From: Pseudomonas sp. BN417
GTDB lineage: Bacteria > Pseudomonadota > Gammaproteobacteria > Pseudomonadales > Pseudomonadaceae
NCBI RefSeq assembly: GCF_029871205.1
Contig: NZ_SSOJ01000115.1
Coordinates: forward strand, 1-64,000
Length of the DNA stretch: 64,000 nucleotides
Direction of reading: 5' to 3'
In this document: in pieces, positions 57,073 through 64,000 of the stretch
Numbering within the stretch: the first letter of the stretch is position 1
How the letters are laid out: every line of letters starts with the position of its first letter
Translations under genes and position numbers: made by a program
Notes under the pieces: generated by a model
What the model was told of the DNA's origin: nothing
Databases searched by the model: none
Seen by the model: only the letters and a program-made list of their open reading frames with translations

Positions 57073-58443
57073 CTAAGGCTCCAGCCCCTTCGCCAGGCTT
57101 GCCACCCAGCCCTGGCGCTCAGCCTGTTCCAGCTCGGCCCCGGGATTGAGCGACGACCATTCCGGATGCGCGCGGGCCCTGGCCAGGACTGCCGGCAGCT
57201 TGCCTTCGCGCCACTGCTTCTCTTCCGGCGTATCCACCCGGATCGCTTCGAACGCCGCATGCCCACGGGCGTCCAGCGCCGCCAGCAGCTTGCGTTGGCG
57301 CAGGGCCAGCAGGCGCAGGATGGCGTCGTCCACGGTCAGCTCCCGCTGCCCCTTGATCTTGCCCAGCAAGCGTTCGCCATAGTGGCCGACGGTCTGCCAG
57401 GCGCCGCCGGCCAGGGCGCCCAGGGCTGCCGCCGCGCCCAGGGTGAGGCCACCCACCAGCAGGTCGACGCCGGCGCCGGCCGCCGCGCCCGCCGCCATGC
57501 CACCGCCCAGGCGTACGCCCAGTTGCTTGATGGTTTCCGGGTTGAACAGGTCATCGCCCCAGCGGCCGCCCAACAGGGGCAGTTCGCCGGCGGCGGCATC
57601 CTCGCGGCTGAAGGCGTAGAGCCGCAGCAGGGCTTCCACGCAGCGTTGCTCGCGCTGGCGCACCTGCTGGCGCAGCGCCTCGGTGGCGGCCTGCAGGGCG
57701 GCATCCTGGGCCGGCACGCTGCGCCGGCAGGCGGCCACGTCGAGCAGGAGCTCGGCGATCAGCCGGCTACCCGTCTCCAGGCGCAGGCGCCGTTGCGCCT
57801 GGTGATCCTCCACCAGCCGCTGCAGTTGCGGGCGCGCCCGCTCCAGTAGCAGGGCCAGGCTGTCATAGAGGCGTTGCTCGCCATCCAGTGGCGGCGCCAC
57901 GCTGTCGAAACGCACCAGGGCGTGCAGGCCCAGACGGGCCAGGGCCTCGCGCCAGTCCGCCTCGCGATGGCCCTCGCTGGCGACGAAGTTCAGCACTGGC
58001 AGCAGCGGCCGGCCGCACATGGCCAGCACCGCCAGCTCGTCGCGGTACTTGGCCAGTACCGGTTCGCGGGCGTCGATCACGTAAAGCCCGGCATCCGACG
58101 CCAGCAGCTGGCGCAGCACCTTGGCTTCCTGCTCGAAGCGCTGGCGCGCCTCGCTGCCGTCGAGAAAGCGGGCGAGGCGGGCCGGGCCGTCCATTCGCTC
58201 ACCGGGGCGTTCCAGGCGCTCAAGATGGTCGAGCAGGGCAATGGCGTCTTCCAGTCCGGGGGTGTCGTAGAGCTCCAGCAGCGGCTCGCCGTCCACCGAC
58301 AGCCGCGCGCCTTCCACATGGCGGGTGGTGCTGGGACGGTGGGACACCTCGCCGAAATCGCGGTCGCGCAGCAGGGTGCGCAGCAGGGAGGTCTTGCCGA
58401 CATTGGTGTGGCCGACCACGGCCAGTTTCAGCGGCTTAGTCAT
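57073..58443 (-). CDS. GTPase with DUF3482 domain
   Basis: 456 residues. N-terminal small GTPase: P-loop LAVVGHTNVGKTSLLRTLL, switch-type threonines in RPSTTRHVEGARL, G3 LYDTPGLEDA; the G4 is less canonical (LPVLNFVASEG rather than NKxD). A helical middle and a glycine/alanine-rich segment (GGGMAAGAAAGAGVDLLVGG, GAAAALGALAGGAWQ) able to insert into membranes follow. Overlaps the DUF2868 gene by 8 bases, so they work together. Role unknown; a membrane-remodelling or stress role is inference. Confidence 0.85.
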   Translation of the reverse strand: MTKPLKLAVVGHTNVGKTSLLRTLLRDRDFGEVSHRPSTTRHVEGARLSVDGEPLLELYDTPGLEDAIALLDHLERLERPGERMDGPARLARFLDGSEARQRFEQEAKVLRQLLASDAGLYVIDAREPVLAKYRDELAVLAMCGRPLLPVLNFVASEGHREADWREALARLGLHALVRFDSVAPPLDGEQRLYDSLALLLERARPQLQRLVEDHQAQRRLRLETGSRLIAELLLDVAACRRSVPAQDAALQAATEALRQQVRQREQRCVEALLRLYAFSREDAAAGELPLLGGRWGDDLFNPETIKQLGVRLGGGMAAGAAAGAGVDLLVGGLTLGAAAALGALAGGAWQTVGHYGERLLGKIKGQRELTVDDAILRLLALRQRKLLAALDARGHAAFEAIRVDTPEEKQWREGKLPAVLARARAHPEWSSLNPGAELEQAERQGWVASLAKGLEP

Positions 58444-59824
58444 GGCCGGTCTCCAGCCAGGTCATGGGCGCTCCTTGGGCATGGGGCAGCGCGAGGCGAT
58501 CCAGGGCCTGGTGCCAGTCCTCCAGGCGCTGGCCATCCAGGGCTTCGCCGGGCGGAGCGGGCAGCAGCCAGACGCGGGTCTGCGTGGCGCTGCGGGAAAG
58601 CTCGCCGATCAGCGCCAGGGTGCCGCGGTCCGGCGAGCGGCGGGGATCGCAGGCCACCGCCAGGCGCTCCGGCGGAAAGCGGCTGAGTTGGTCGAGCAGG
58701 CGTTGGCGCTGTTCACGGCTATCGAGCACACCGGCGTCGGCCACGCCCTTGGGCAGGGCGGGCGGCCAGTGGCGCCGGTCATCCAGCTCGATGGCCACTA
58801 GCAGCGCGCCCTCGCTGCGGCCGTTCTGACTGCCGGCACGTGGTTCGACCAATTCAGTGGGGGCGGCATCGCAGACGCCCAGGCGCTCGCTGGCCGGCTG
58901 CAGGCGTTCGCGCAGCAGGCTGAAGCCGGGCAGGCCGAGATCCAGGCCGAGGCTTGCCCGCCCTTGCAACCAGCGCCACAGGCAGAAGAGCCCGAGCACC
59001 AGGCGCGGCAACAGGCCGTAGGTGAAGGTGACGCCCAGCAGCCAGCCCGACCAGGCCTGGCGCGCGGAATCGTCGGCCAGCACGCTGCTGCTGGCGCGGA
59101 TGGTCGCCGCGTCCGGCAGGCTGAAGCCGAGCAGCGCGGGCAGGGCGCCCAGGGCCCGGGTGAGGAAGACGAAAGTGTCGCTGCCGAGGATGGTGGTTTC
59201 CCAGACGAAGCCGTAGCGCCGGGTGGCGAGCAACAGCAGCAGGACCAGCAGGGCGCTGCCGAGGGTCAGGACCCAGGTACCGTGGACCAGGGCGCCCAGC
59301 CCCCAGCGGGTCAGGCCCCGGCGTTGCAGCAGCAGGAGCAGGGCGGGGGCCAGGTGTGCGGCCTGGGCGTCGCGGGCCAGCCTGGCGCTGAGCCAGAGCC
59401 AGGTGCGGCCAAGCAGGCTGGCGCTGCCGCCGAGTCCGAAGGAAAGGGCCCAGCCCAGCAGGGTCAGCAGGTGCAGGCCGAGCAGGCTGCCCAGGGCCCA
59501 GAACAGGTTGACCGGGCGTTGGCCATCGCCCAGGGCGGCGAAGGCCAGCCCGGCGCCGCCCAGCAGGGCCAGCAGTACCAGAAGCAGGCCGGCCCATTGC
59601 GCGCCCTGGCGCCAGTGCTGCAGCGCCTGCAACTGGCCGTCGCGCTCGGCGAGCCAGAGTGCGCGGGCCTGGATGCGTTGCGCCAGGTCGCCGCCAGCCG
59701 CATTGGCGCGGCGATTGGCTTCGGCGTCTTCCAGGGGGCCGGCGTGGTCTTCACGCAGGCGGATCGCCTCGGTCAGCCAGAGGCGGTCGAGAGAGGAGAG
59801 GGGAGGGGGAACGGGTTGGCTCAC
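58436..59824 (-). CDS. DUF2868 membrane protein
   Basis: 462 residues. Several membrane segments (AGLLLVLLALLGGAGLAFAA, LLGLHLLTLLGWALSFGLGG, LVHGTWVLTLGSALLVLLLLLA and GWLLGVTFTYGLLPRLVLGLF, in parts) and a soluble C-terminal half. The start is a GTG with AAGAGG upstream giving MSQPVPPPLSSLDRLWLTEA; no suitable ATG exists. Its end overlaps the DUF3482 GTPase start. Probably the membrane partner of that GTPase; no function is established. Confidence 0.8.
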   Translation of the reverse strand: MSQPVPPPLSSLDRLWLTEAIRLREDHAGPLEDAEANRRANAAGGDLAQRIQARALWLAERDGQLQALQHWRQGAQWAGLLLVLLALLGGAGLAFAALGDGQRPVNLFWALGSLLGLHLLTLLGWALSFGLGGSASLLGRTWLWLSARLARDAQAAHLAPALLLLLQRRGLTRWGLGALVHGTWVLTLGSALLVLLLLLATRRYGFVWETTILGSDTFVFLTRALGALPALLGFSLPDAATIRASSSVLADDSARQAWSGWLLGVTFTYGLLPRLVLGLFCLWRWLQGRASLGLDLGLPGFSLLRERLQPASERLGVCDAAPTELVEPRAGSQNGRSEGALLVAIELDDRRHWPPALPKGVADAGVLDSREQRQRLLDQLSRFPPERLAVACDPRRSPDRGTLALIGELSRSATQTRVWLLPAPPGEALDGQRLEDWHQALDRLALPHAQGAPMTWLETGHD

Positions 59825-59864
59825 GAAGGGCCTCTTGGCCAAGGGTGAGCCCAGAGAATAAGCG

Positions 59865-59893
59865 AAAAGGCCGGCGCATGGCGCCGGCCTTTT
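59865..59893. terminator. Terminator between the NCS2 permease and the DUF2868 gene
   Basis: AAAAGGCCGGCGC / GCGCCGGCCTTTT, perfect 13-bp arms with a 3-base loop. Ends the minus-strand permease transcript before the DUF2868 gene. Confidence 0.88.
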
Positions 59894-59897
59894 CCTG

Positions 59898-61433
59898 TCA
59901 GTGGCTGTGGGAGCTGGCCGCCACCTTGACCCTGGGAGCCGAGGCCCCGCCGTGATGGTCATCCGGATCGGCGACCTTCACCTCATTGCCATCGCAGTCG
60001 AAGAGCTTGCCGTCGCGGAAATAGTCGCCCTCGTTCAGGGCGGCGATGTCCTGGTAGCGCAGGGTGCGCTCGCTGGCGGCGACGAACACCGACTGCTGGT
60101 CGGAGTTGCCGGCCTTCAGGTGGTTGAAGATGAGGTTCAGCAGGATCGCCATGATGGCGGCCGAGCTGATGCCGGAATGGAAGATGGTTTCGAACCAGGC
60201 CGGGAAGTGGTGGTAGAAGGTCGGCGCGGCGATCGGGATCATGCCGAAGCCGATGGAGGTGGCGACGATGATCAGGTTCATGTTGTTGCGGTAGTCCACC
60301 TGGGCCAGGGTGCGGATGCCCGAGGCGGCCACGGTGCCGAACAACACGACGCCGGCGCCGCCCAGCACCGAGGTGGGGACCGCGGCGATCAGGCGGCCCA
60401 TCACCGGCAGCAGGCCGAGGGTCACCAGGATCAGGCCGGCGGTGGCCACCACGTAGCGGCTCTTCACGCCGGTCACGGCCACCAGGCCGACGTTCTGGGC
60501 GAAGGCGCTCTGGGTGAAGGAACCGAACAGCGGTGCCAGGGAGCTGGAGATCATGTCGGCGCGCAGGCCGTTGCCCAGGCGCTTGGAATCGACCTTGGTG
60601 CCGATGATTTCGCCCACGGCGAGGATGTCCGCCGAGGTTTCAACCAGGGTCACGATGATCACGATCAGCATCGACAGGATCGCCGCGATCTGGAACTCCG
60701 GCATACCGAAGTGCAGCGGGGTGGGCATTGCCACCAGCGGTCCTTCGAGCACCTTGGAGAAGTCCGCCATGCCGAAGAACACCGCCGCCAGGGTACCGAT
60801 CACCATGGCCAGCAGGATCGACAGGCGCGAGATGCTGGCGCTGCCCAGCTTGCTCAGCAGCAGCACGGTGGCGAGGGTGAAGGCGGCCAGGCTGACGTTG
60901 GCGACGCTGCCGAATTCCGGCGACTGGCTGTTGCCGCCCATGGCCCAGCGTGCGGCCACGGGCATCAGGGTGAGGCCGATGGTGGTGATGACGATGCCAG
61001 TCACCAGCGGTGGGAAGAACTTGGTGATGCGTGAGAATACCGGGGTGATCAGCAGGCCGATCAGCGAGGCGGAAATCACCGCGCCCAACACCACGGGGAT
61101 ACCGCCCTGACCGTTGCCGCCGATGATGGCGATCATGGTTGCCACGCCGGCGAAGGACACGCCTTGCACCAGTGGCAGCTGACAGCCGAAGAAGGGCAGG
61201 CCGATGGTTTGCAGCAGGGTTGCCAGGCCACCGGCGAACAGTGAGGCCGCGATCAGCAGACCGATGTCCGCCGGCGACAGCCCGGCGGCCTGGCCTATGA
61301 TCAGGGGTACCGCGACTATGCCGCCGTACATGGTCAGTACATGTTGCAGGCCGTAGGCAATGTTTGCGCCGATGCCGAGGTTTTCGTCTTCCGGACGTTG
61401 CACCGAAGACGGACTTGCGGATGGGACTGTCAT
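59898..61433 (-). CDS. NCS2 nucleobase permease (xanthine/urate type)
   Basis: 511 residues, about 12-14 membrane segments. Core motifs of the nucleobase-ascorbate family: FAQNVGLVAVTGVKSRYV and VTLVETSADILAVGEIIG, in the form found in xanthine/urate members (XanP/UacT). The C-terminal soluble tail is His-rich (DDHHGG, SSHSH). Imports a purine base by proton symport; the exact base cannot be told. A GntR-like operator candidate lies upstream. Confidence 0.88.
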   Translation of the reverse strand: MTVPSASPSSVQRPEDENLGIGANIAYGLQHVLTMYGGIVAVPLIIGQAAGLSPADIGLLIAASLFAGGLATLLQTIGLPFFGCQLPLVQGVSFAGVATMIAIIGGNGQGGIPVVLGAVISASLIGLLITPVFSRITKFFPPLVTGIVITTIGLTLMPVAARWAMGGNSQSPEFGSVANVSLAAFTLATVLLLSKLGSASISRLSILLAMVIGTLAAVFFGMADFSKVLEGPLVAMPTPLHFGMPEFQIAAILSMLIVIIVTLVETSADILAVGEIIGTKVDSKRLGNGLRADMISSSLAPLFGSFTQSAFAQNVGLVAVTGVKSRYVVATAGLILVTLGLLPVMGRLIAAVPTSVLGGAGVVLFGTVAASGIRTLAQVDYRNNMNLIIVATSIGFGMIPIAAPTFYHHFPAWFETIFHSGISSAAIMAILLNLIFNHLKAGNSDQQSVFVAASERTLRYQDIAALNEGDYFRDGKLFDCDGNEVKVADPDDHHGGASAPRVKVAASSHSH

Positions 61434-61468
61434 GGGTGGGCTCTCGCTTTTGTTCTTGTGCCGAACAC

Positions 61469-61510
61469 TGTAGACAATTTATCGCTCAACTGGCTAGTGG
61501 ATTGTATACA
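61469..61510. promoter_or_regulatory. Paired TGTAGACAAT/ATTGTATACA boxes upstream of the NCS2 permease
   Basis: The two 10-bp boxes are inverted with one mismatch and lie 32 bp apart, 36-77 bp before the permease start, in AT-rich DNA. The right box contains the perfect palindrome TGTATACA, a form common for GntR-family sites. Beyond it to folA (344 bp in all) nothing else was recognised. Confidence 0.45.
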
Positions 61511-61777
61511 TTTTTATTCTCGCTGTTTTTCGCCAGTTTGCAGGGATAGAGCCATCAGCTTCGGTGATATTCGGGTAAACGTGATCTGACCTATTGGTCA
61601 ATAAATACGGGGCGACGAATGGCGCTGGGAAAAGACAGGATGCGCCCGGGAAGAACCTCCCGGTTGGCCACGCGCCGGACGGCATCGCGACCTGGCCCGG
61701 AGGCCGGGGATAAGGCGGTCGAAGACCCATCGAGCCTTGGCTTTCTCTCGACTGCGGCAGCCGGTATCCTCGCCGCC

Positions 61778-62290
61778 ATGAACAAGACTCTGCCCCTCTG
61801 CCTGATTGCCGCCCTTGCGCAGAACCGCGTGATCGGCCGCGACAACCAAATGCCCTGGCACCTGCCGGCGGACCTCAAACATTTCAAGGCCATGACCCTC
61901 GGCAAGCCGATCATCATGGGCCGCAAGACCTGGGACTCCCTCGGCCGCCCGCTGCCGGGGCGCCTCAACCTGGTGGTCAGCCGCCAGGAGGGCCTCGCGC
62001 TGGAGGGGGCCGAAGTCTTTCCCAGCCTGGACGCCGCGATCGAGCGCGCCGAAGCCTGGGCCCGCGAGGAAGAGGCCGAGGAAGTGATGCTGATCGGCGG
62101 CGCCCAGCTTTATGCGCAGGGCCTGGCCCAGGCCGACCGCCTCTACCTGACCCGCGTGGAACTGGCCCCGGAAGGTGATGCCTGGTTCCCCGAAGTGCCG
62201 GAGCAGGATTGGCGACTGGCTTCCAGCATCGAGCATGAGGCGACGGCCGAGACGCCGGCCTATGCCTTCGAGGTGTGGGAGAAGCGCTGA
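61778..62290 (+). CDS. folA: Dihydrofolate reductase FolA
   Basis: 170 residues. Reduces dihydrofolate made by ThyA. AALAQNRVIGRDNQMPWHLPADLKHFK (in parts) carries the catalytic Asp32; GKPIIMGRKTWDSLGRPLPGR and VMLIGGAQLYAQ hold the NADPH sites. The ATG at 61778 gives the normal N-terminus; the reading frame is open 160 bp further upstream without homology. No clear Shine-Dalgarno is seen. Confidence 0.97.
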   Translation: MNKTLPLCLIAALAQNRVIGRDNQMPWHLPADLKHFKAMTLGKPIIMGRKTWDSLGRPLPGRLNLVVSRQEGLALEGAEVFPSLDAAIERAEAWAREEEAEEVMLIGGAQLYAQGLAQADRLYLTRVELAPEGDAWFPEVPEQDWRLASSIEHEATAETPAYAFEVWEKR

Positions 62291-62320
62291 GCTTCTGGCC
62301 GCTGCGCCGTTTGCTCTTGT

Positions 62321-62416
62321 TGTGGGGGCGAATTCATTCGCTATGCAGGCCGAAGGCCTGCCTGATGAACACAAGGGACTGCTGCGCAGTCCTTAGCGAA
62401 TGAATTCGCCCCCACA
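62321..62416. repeat. Paired REP-like element (family A)
   Basis: TGTGGGGGCGAATTCATTCGC and its complement ending CCCCCACA, with two GC stems (gcaggccgaaggcctgc, ggactgctgcgcagtcc) between them. Between the convergent folA and phosphoesterase genes. Confidence 0.88.
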
Positions 62417-62439
62417 GGAAAGATTGCCCTCGCGTCGTA

Positions 62440-62907
62440 TCAGACCTGCAGCTCCACCAGCTCCGCCCGCACCCGACGCCCCTCGATCACCAGCAATCCC
62501 ACCGACACCGGCAACTTGAAGCGCCGCGGCCCCGCGCTGCCGGGGTTGACGTGCAGCAGCTCTCCGCGCCGGGTGATCAGTGGCTTGTGGGAGTGCCCGG
62601 TGACTACCACCTCGATGCCACGCGCAGCCAGGTCGTCGGGGATGTCGGCCTGGTCGTGCACCAGGTAGATGCCCACTTCTCCCAGGTGCAGCTCTTCAAC
62701 GTCCCGGATGCCGTCCGCCCAGGCGTCTCGGTCGTTGTTGCCGCGTACGGCGGTCAGCGGCGCCAGTCCGCGCAAGGAATGGAGGATTTCCGGCTTGCCG
62801 ATGTCCCCGCCATGGAGGATGTGGTCGCAGCCCTGCAGTGCGGCCAGGGCCTCGGGCCGCAGCAGGCCGTGGGTGTCGGAGATCAGGCCGATGCGCAGGG
62901 TCGTCAT
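62440..62907 (-). CDS. YfcE/MJ0936-family metallophosphoesterase
   Basis: 155 residues. Metal ligands are visible: IGLISDTHGLLRPEA, HILHGGDIGKPEI, VRGNNDRDAW and VVTGHSHKPLI. Probable small phosphodiesterase with unknown natural substrate. ATG at 62907 gives the family N-terminus MTTLRIG; the longer frame has none. Forty bases after the second NCS2 permease, so possibly co-transcribed. Confidence 0.9.
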   Translation of the reverse strand: MTTLRIGLISDTHGLLRPEALAALQGCDHILHGGDIGKPEILHSLRGLAPLTAVRGNNDRDAWADGIRDVEELHLGEVGIYLVHDQADIPDDLAARGIEVVVTGHSHKPLITRRGELLHVNPGSAGPRRFKLPVSVGLLVIEGRRVRAELVELQV

Positions 62908-62947
62908 GGTGAAGGGCCTCGTCGGGGAGCGAGGCCCATTCTGCCAC

Positions 62948-64000
62948 TTAGCGGGTTTGCACCGGGGTTTCCGGCAGGAACCAGTTGAGCAGCAGGGCGC
63001 AGAGGCCGCCGGTGGCGACGCCGGATTCGAGGATGTTGCGCAGCGCCGCCGGCATGTGCGCGAGGAACTCAGGCACCTGGGACACACCCAGCCCCAGGGC
63101 CAGGGATACGGCGATGATCAGCAGCGCGCGGCGGTCCAGGGTGGTGCCGGCGAGGATGTTGATGCCGGATGCGGCCACCGCGCCGAACATCACCATGGCG
63201 GCGCCACCCAGCACCGGCTCGGGAATGGCTTGGAGCACACCGGCCACCGCCGGGAACAGGCCCAGCAGCACCAGCATCAGGGCGATCCACAGGCCGATAT
63301 GGCGGCTGGCGATGCCGGTCAGTTGAATCACGCCGTTGTTCTGCGCGAAGACCGAGCTGGGAAAGGTGTTGAACAGGCCGGCCAGCAGGGAGTTGGCGCC
63401 ATTCACCAGCACGCCGCCCTTGATCCGCTGCATCCACAGCGGGCCTTCCACCGGCTGGCGTGAAACCTTGCTGGTCGCGGTGACGTCGCCGATGGCTTCC
63501 AGGGAGGTCACCAGGTAGATCACCAGCATCGGCACGAACAACGACCAGGAGAAGCCCAGGCCGAAGTGCAGCGGCACCGGCACCTGCACCAGCGGGGCCT
63601 CATGCATGCCGCTGAAGTCCAGGCGGCCGAGCCAGGCGGCCAGGGCGTAGCCCACCAGCAGGGCGATGACGATGGCGCCGCTGCGCATCCATACCAGCGG
63701 GATGCGGTTGAGCAGCAGGATCACGCCGAGCACGGTGCCGGACAGCAGCAGGTTCTCGCCGTTGGCGAAGCTGCCGTCGCCCATGGCGGAGAAGCCGCCG
63801 CCCATGCTGATCAGGCCCACCTTGATCAGGGTCAGGCCGATCATCAGGACTACGATGCCGGTCACCAGTGGATTGATCAGGCGCTTGATGAAGGGCAACA
63901 CGCGGGAGATGCCCATCTCGACGAAGGCACCGGCCATCACCACGCCGAAGATCGCCGCCATCACCCCTTCCACCGGCGTGCCCTGCTTGACCATCAGAGC
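62948..64000 (-). CDS. NCS2 nucleobase permease, N-terminal part outside the window
   Basis: At least 350 residues visible; the frame is still open at base 64000, so the start is beyond the window. RLINPLVTGIVVLMIGLTLIKVG, YLVTSLEAIGDVTATSKVS and FAQNNGVIQLTGIASRHIG place it in the uracil/xanthine permease family, about the last 9-10 membrane segments. Paralogue of the permease at 59898, but with different motif residues (SLEAIGD rather than VETSADI), suggesting another base. Confidence 0.9.
   Translation of the reverse strand, partial: ALMVKQGTPVEGVMAAIFGVVMAGAFVEMGISRVLPFIKRLINPLVTGIVVLMIGLTLIKVGLISMGGGFSAMGDGSFANGENLLLSGTVLGVILLLNRIPLVWMRSGAIVIALLVGYALAAWLGRLDFSGMHEAPLVQVPVPLHFGLGFSWSLFVPMLVIYLVTSLEAIGDVTATSKVSRQPVEGPLWMQRIKGGVLVNGANSLLAGLFNTFPSSVFAQNNGVIQLTGIASRHIGLWIALMLVLLGLFPAVAGVLQAIPEPVLGGAAMVMFGAVAASGINILAGTTLDRRALLIIAVSLALGLGVSQVPEFLAHMPAALRNILESGVATGGLCALLLNWFLPETPVQTR

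Overview
The window comes from a high-GC gammaproteobacterium of the genus Pseudomonas. The evidence is the strong G/C third-position bias and an almost unbroken run of genes in the order I recall from P. aeruginosa PAO1 (agu/spu polyamine block, serA, carO, rpiA-ilvA, rppH-ptsP, lgt-thyA, folA). This order is from memory; no search was run. No rRNA, tRNA, CRISPR, insertion sequence or prophage was seen. It is chromosomal core/near-core DNA with several families of intergenic palindromic repeats.

Layout. 1-6.5 kb: 3' part of an OprD-type porin, then a compact sulfur-starvation cluster lsfA-ssuA-ssuD-ssuC-ssuB-ssuF that lacks ssuE. 6.6-9.6 kb: agmatine to putrescine (aguB, aguA, TetR regulator aguR). 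9.7-22 kb: polyamine uptake and catabolism: an orphan periplasmic polyamine-binding protein, spuI, and a rightward spuA-B-C-D-E-F-G-H set. 22-31.5 kb: an N-acyl-homoserine-lactone-type acylase (hacB-like) divergent from an AraC regulator, then small conserved proteins, including a periplasmic binding protein that has lost its second lobe. 31.6-36.7 kb: serA divergent from D-2-hydroxyglutarate dehydrogenase, a FAH-family enzyme, a beta-propeller protein and carO. 36.8-45 kb: a second polyamine block on the minus strand (acetylpolyamine amidohydrolase, APC permease, four-gene PotFGHI-like ABC transporter, AraC regulator). 45-64 kb: carP-like beta-propeller, YegP protein, rpiA, ilvA, two DUF2269 membrane proteins, a HAD phosphatase, rppH, ptsP, an NRDE protein, a TauE permease, lgt, thyA, a DUF3482/DUF2868 pair, two NCS2 nucleobase permeases, folA and a small phosphoesterase.

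How it fits together. About half of the window makes, deacetylates, imports or degrades polyamines: agmatine deiminase and carbamoylputrescine amidase yield putrescine, an acetylpolyamine amidohydrolase can free acetylated polyamines, four polyamine-type binding proteins and two complete ABC systems bring them in, and SpuI/SpuB/SpuA/SpuC carry them toward GABA and succinate.

Most interesting signals. (1) A gapless, phased, about 124-bp upstream element shared by the APC permease and the ABC operon of the second polyamine block, suggesting one unrecognised regulator. (2) Three TTAAG boxes at exact 11-bp spacing upstream of carO, and a degenerate pair upstream of the carP-like gene. (3) A 46-bp duplication at the spuG/spuH junction that creates a 26-codon coupled mini-ORF. 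(4) A binding protein missing lobe 2. (5) Several perfect inverted repeats in promoter regions. I did not find a wholly new multi-gene system; the DUF3482/DUF2868 pair is the least described gene unit.
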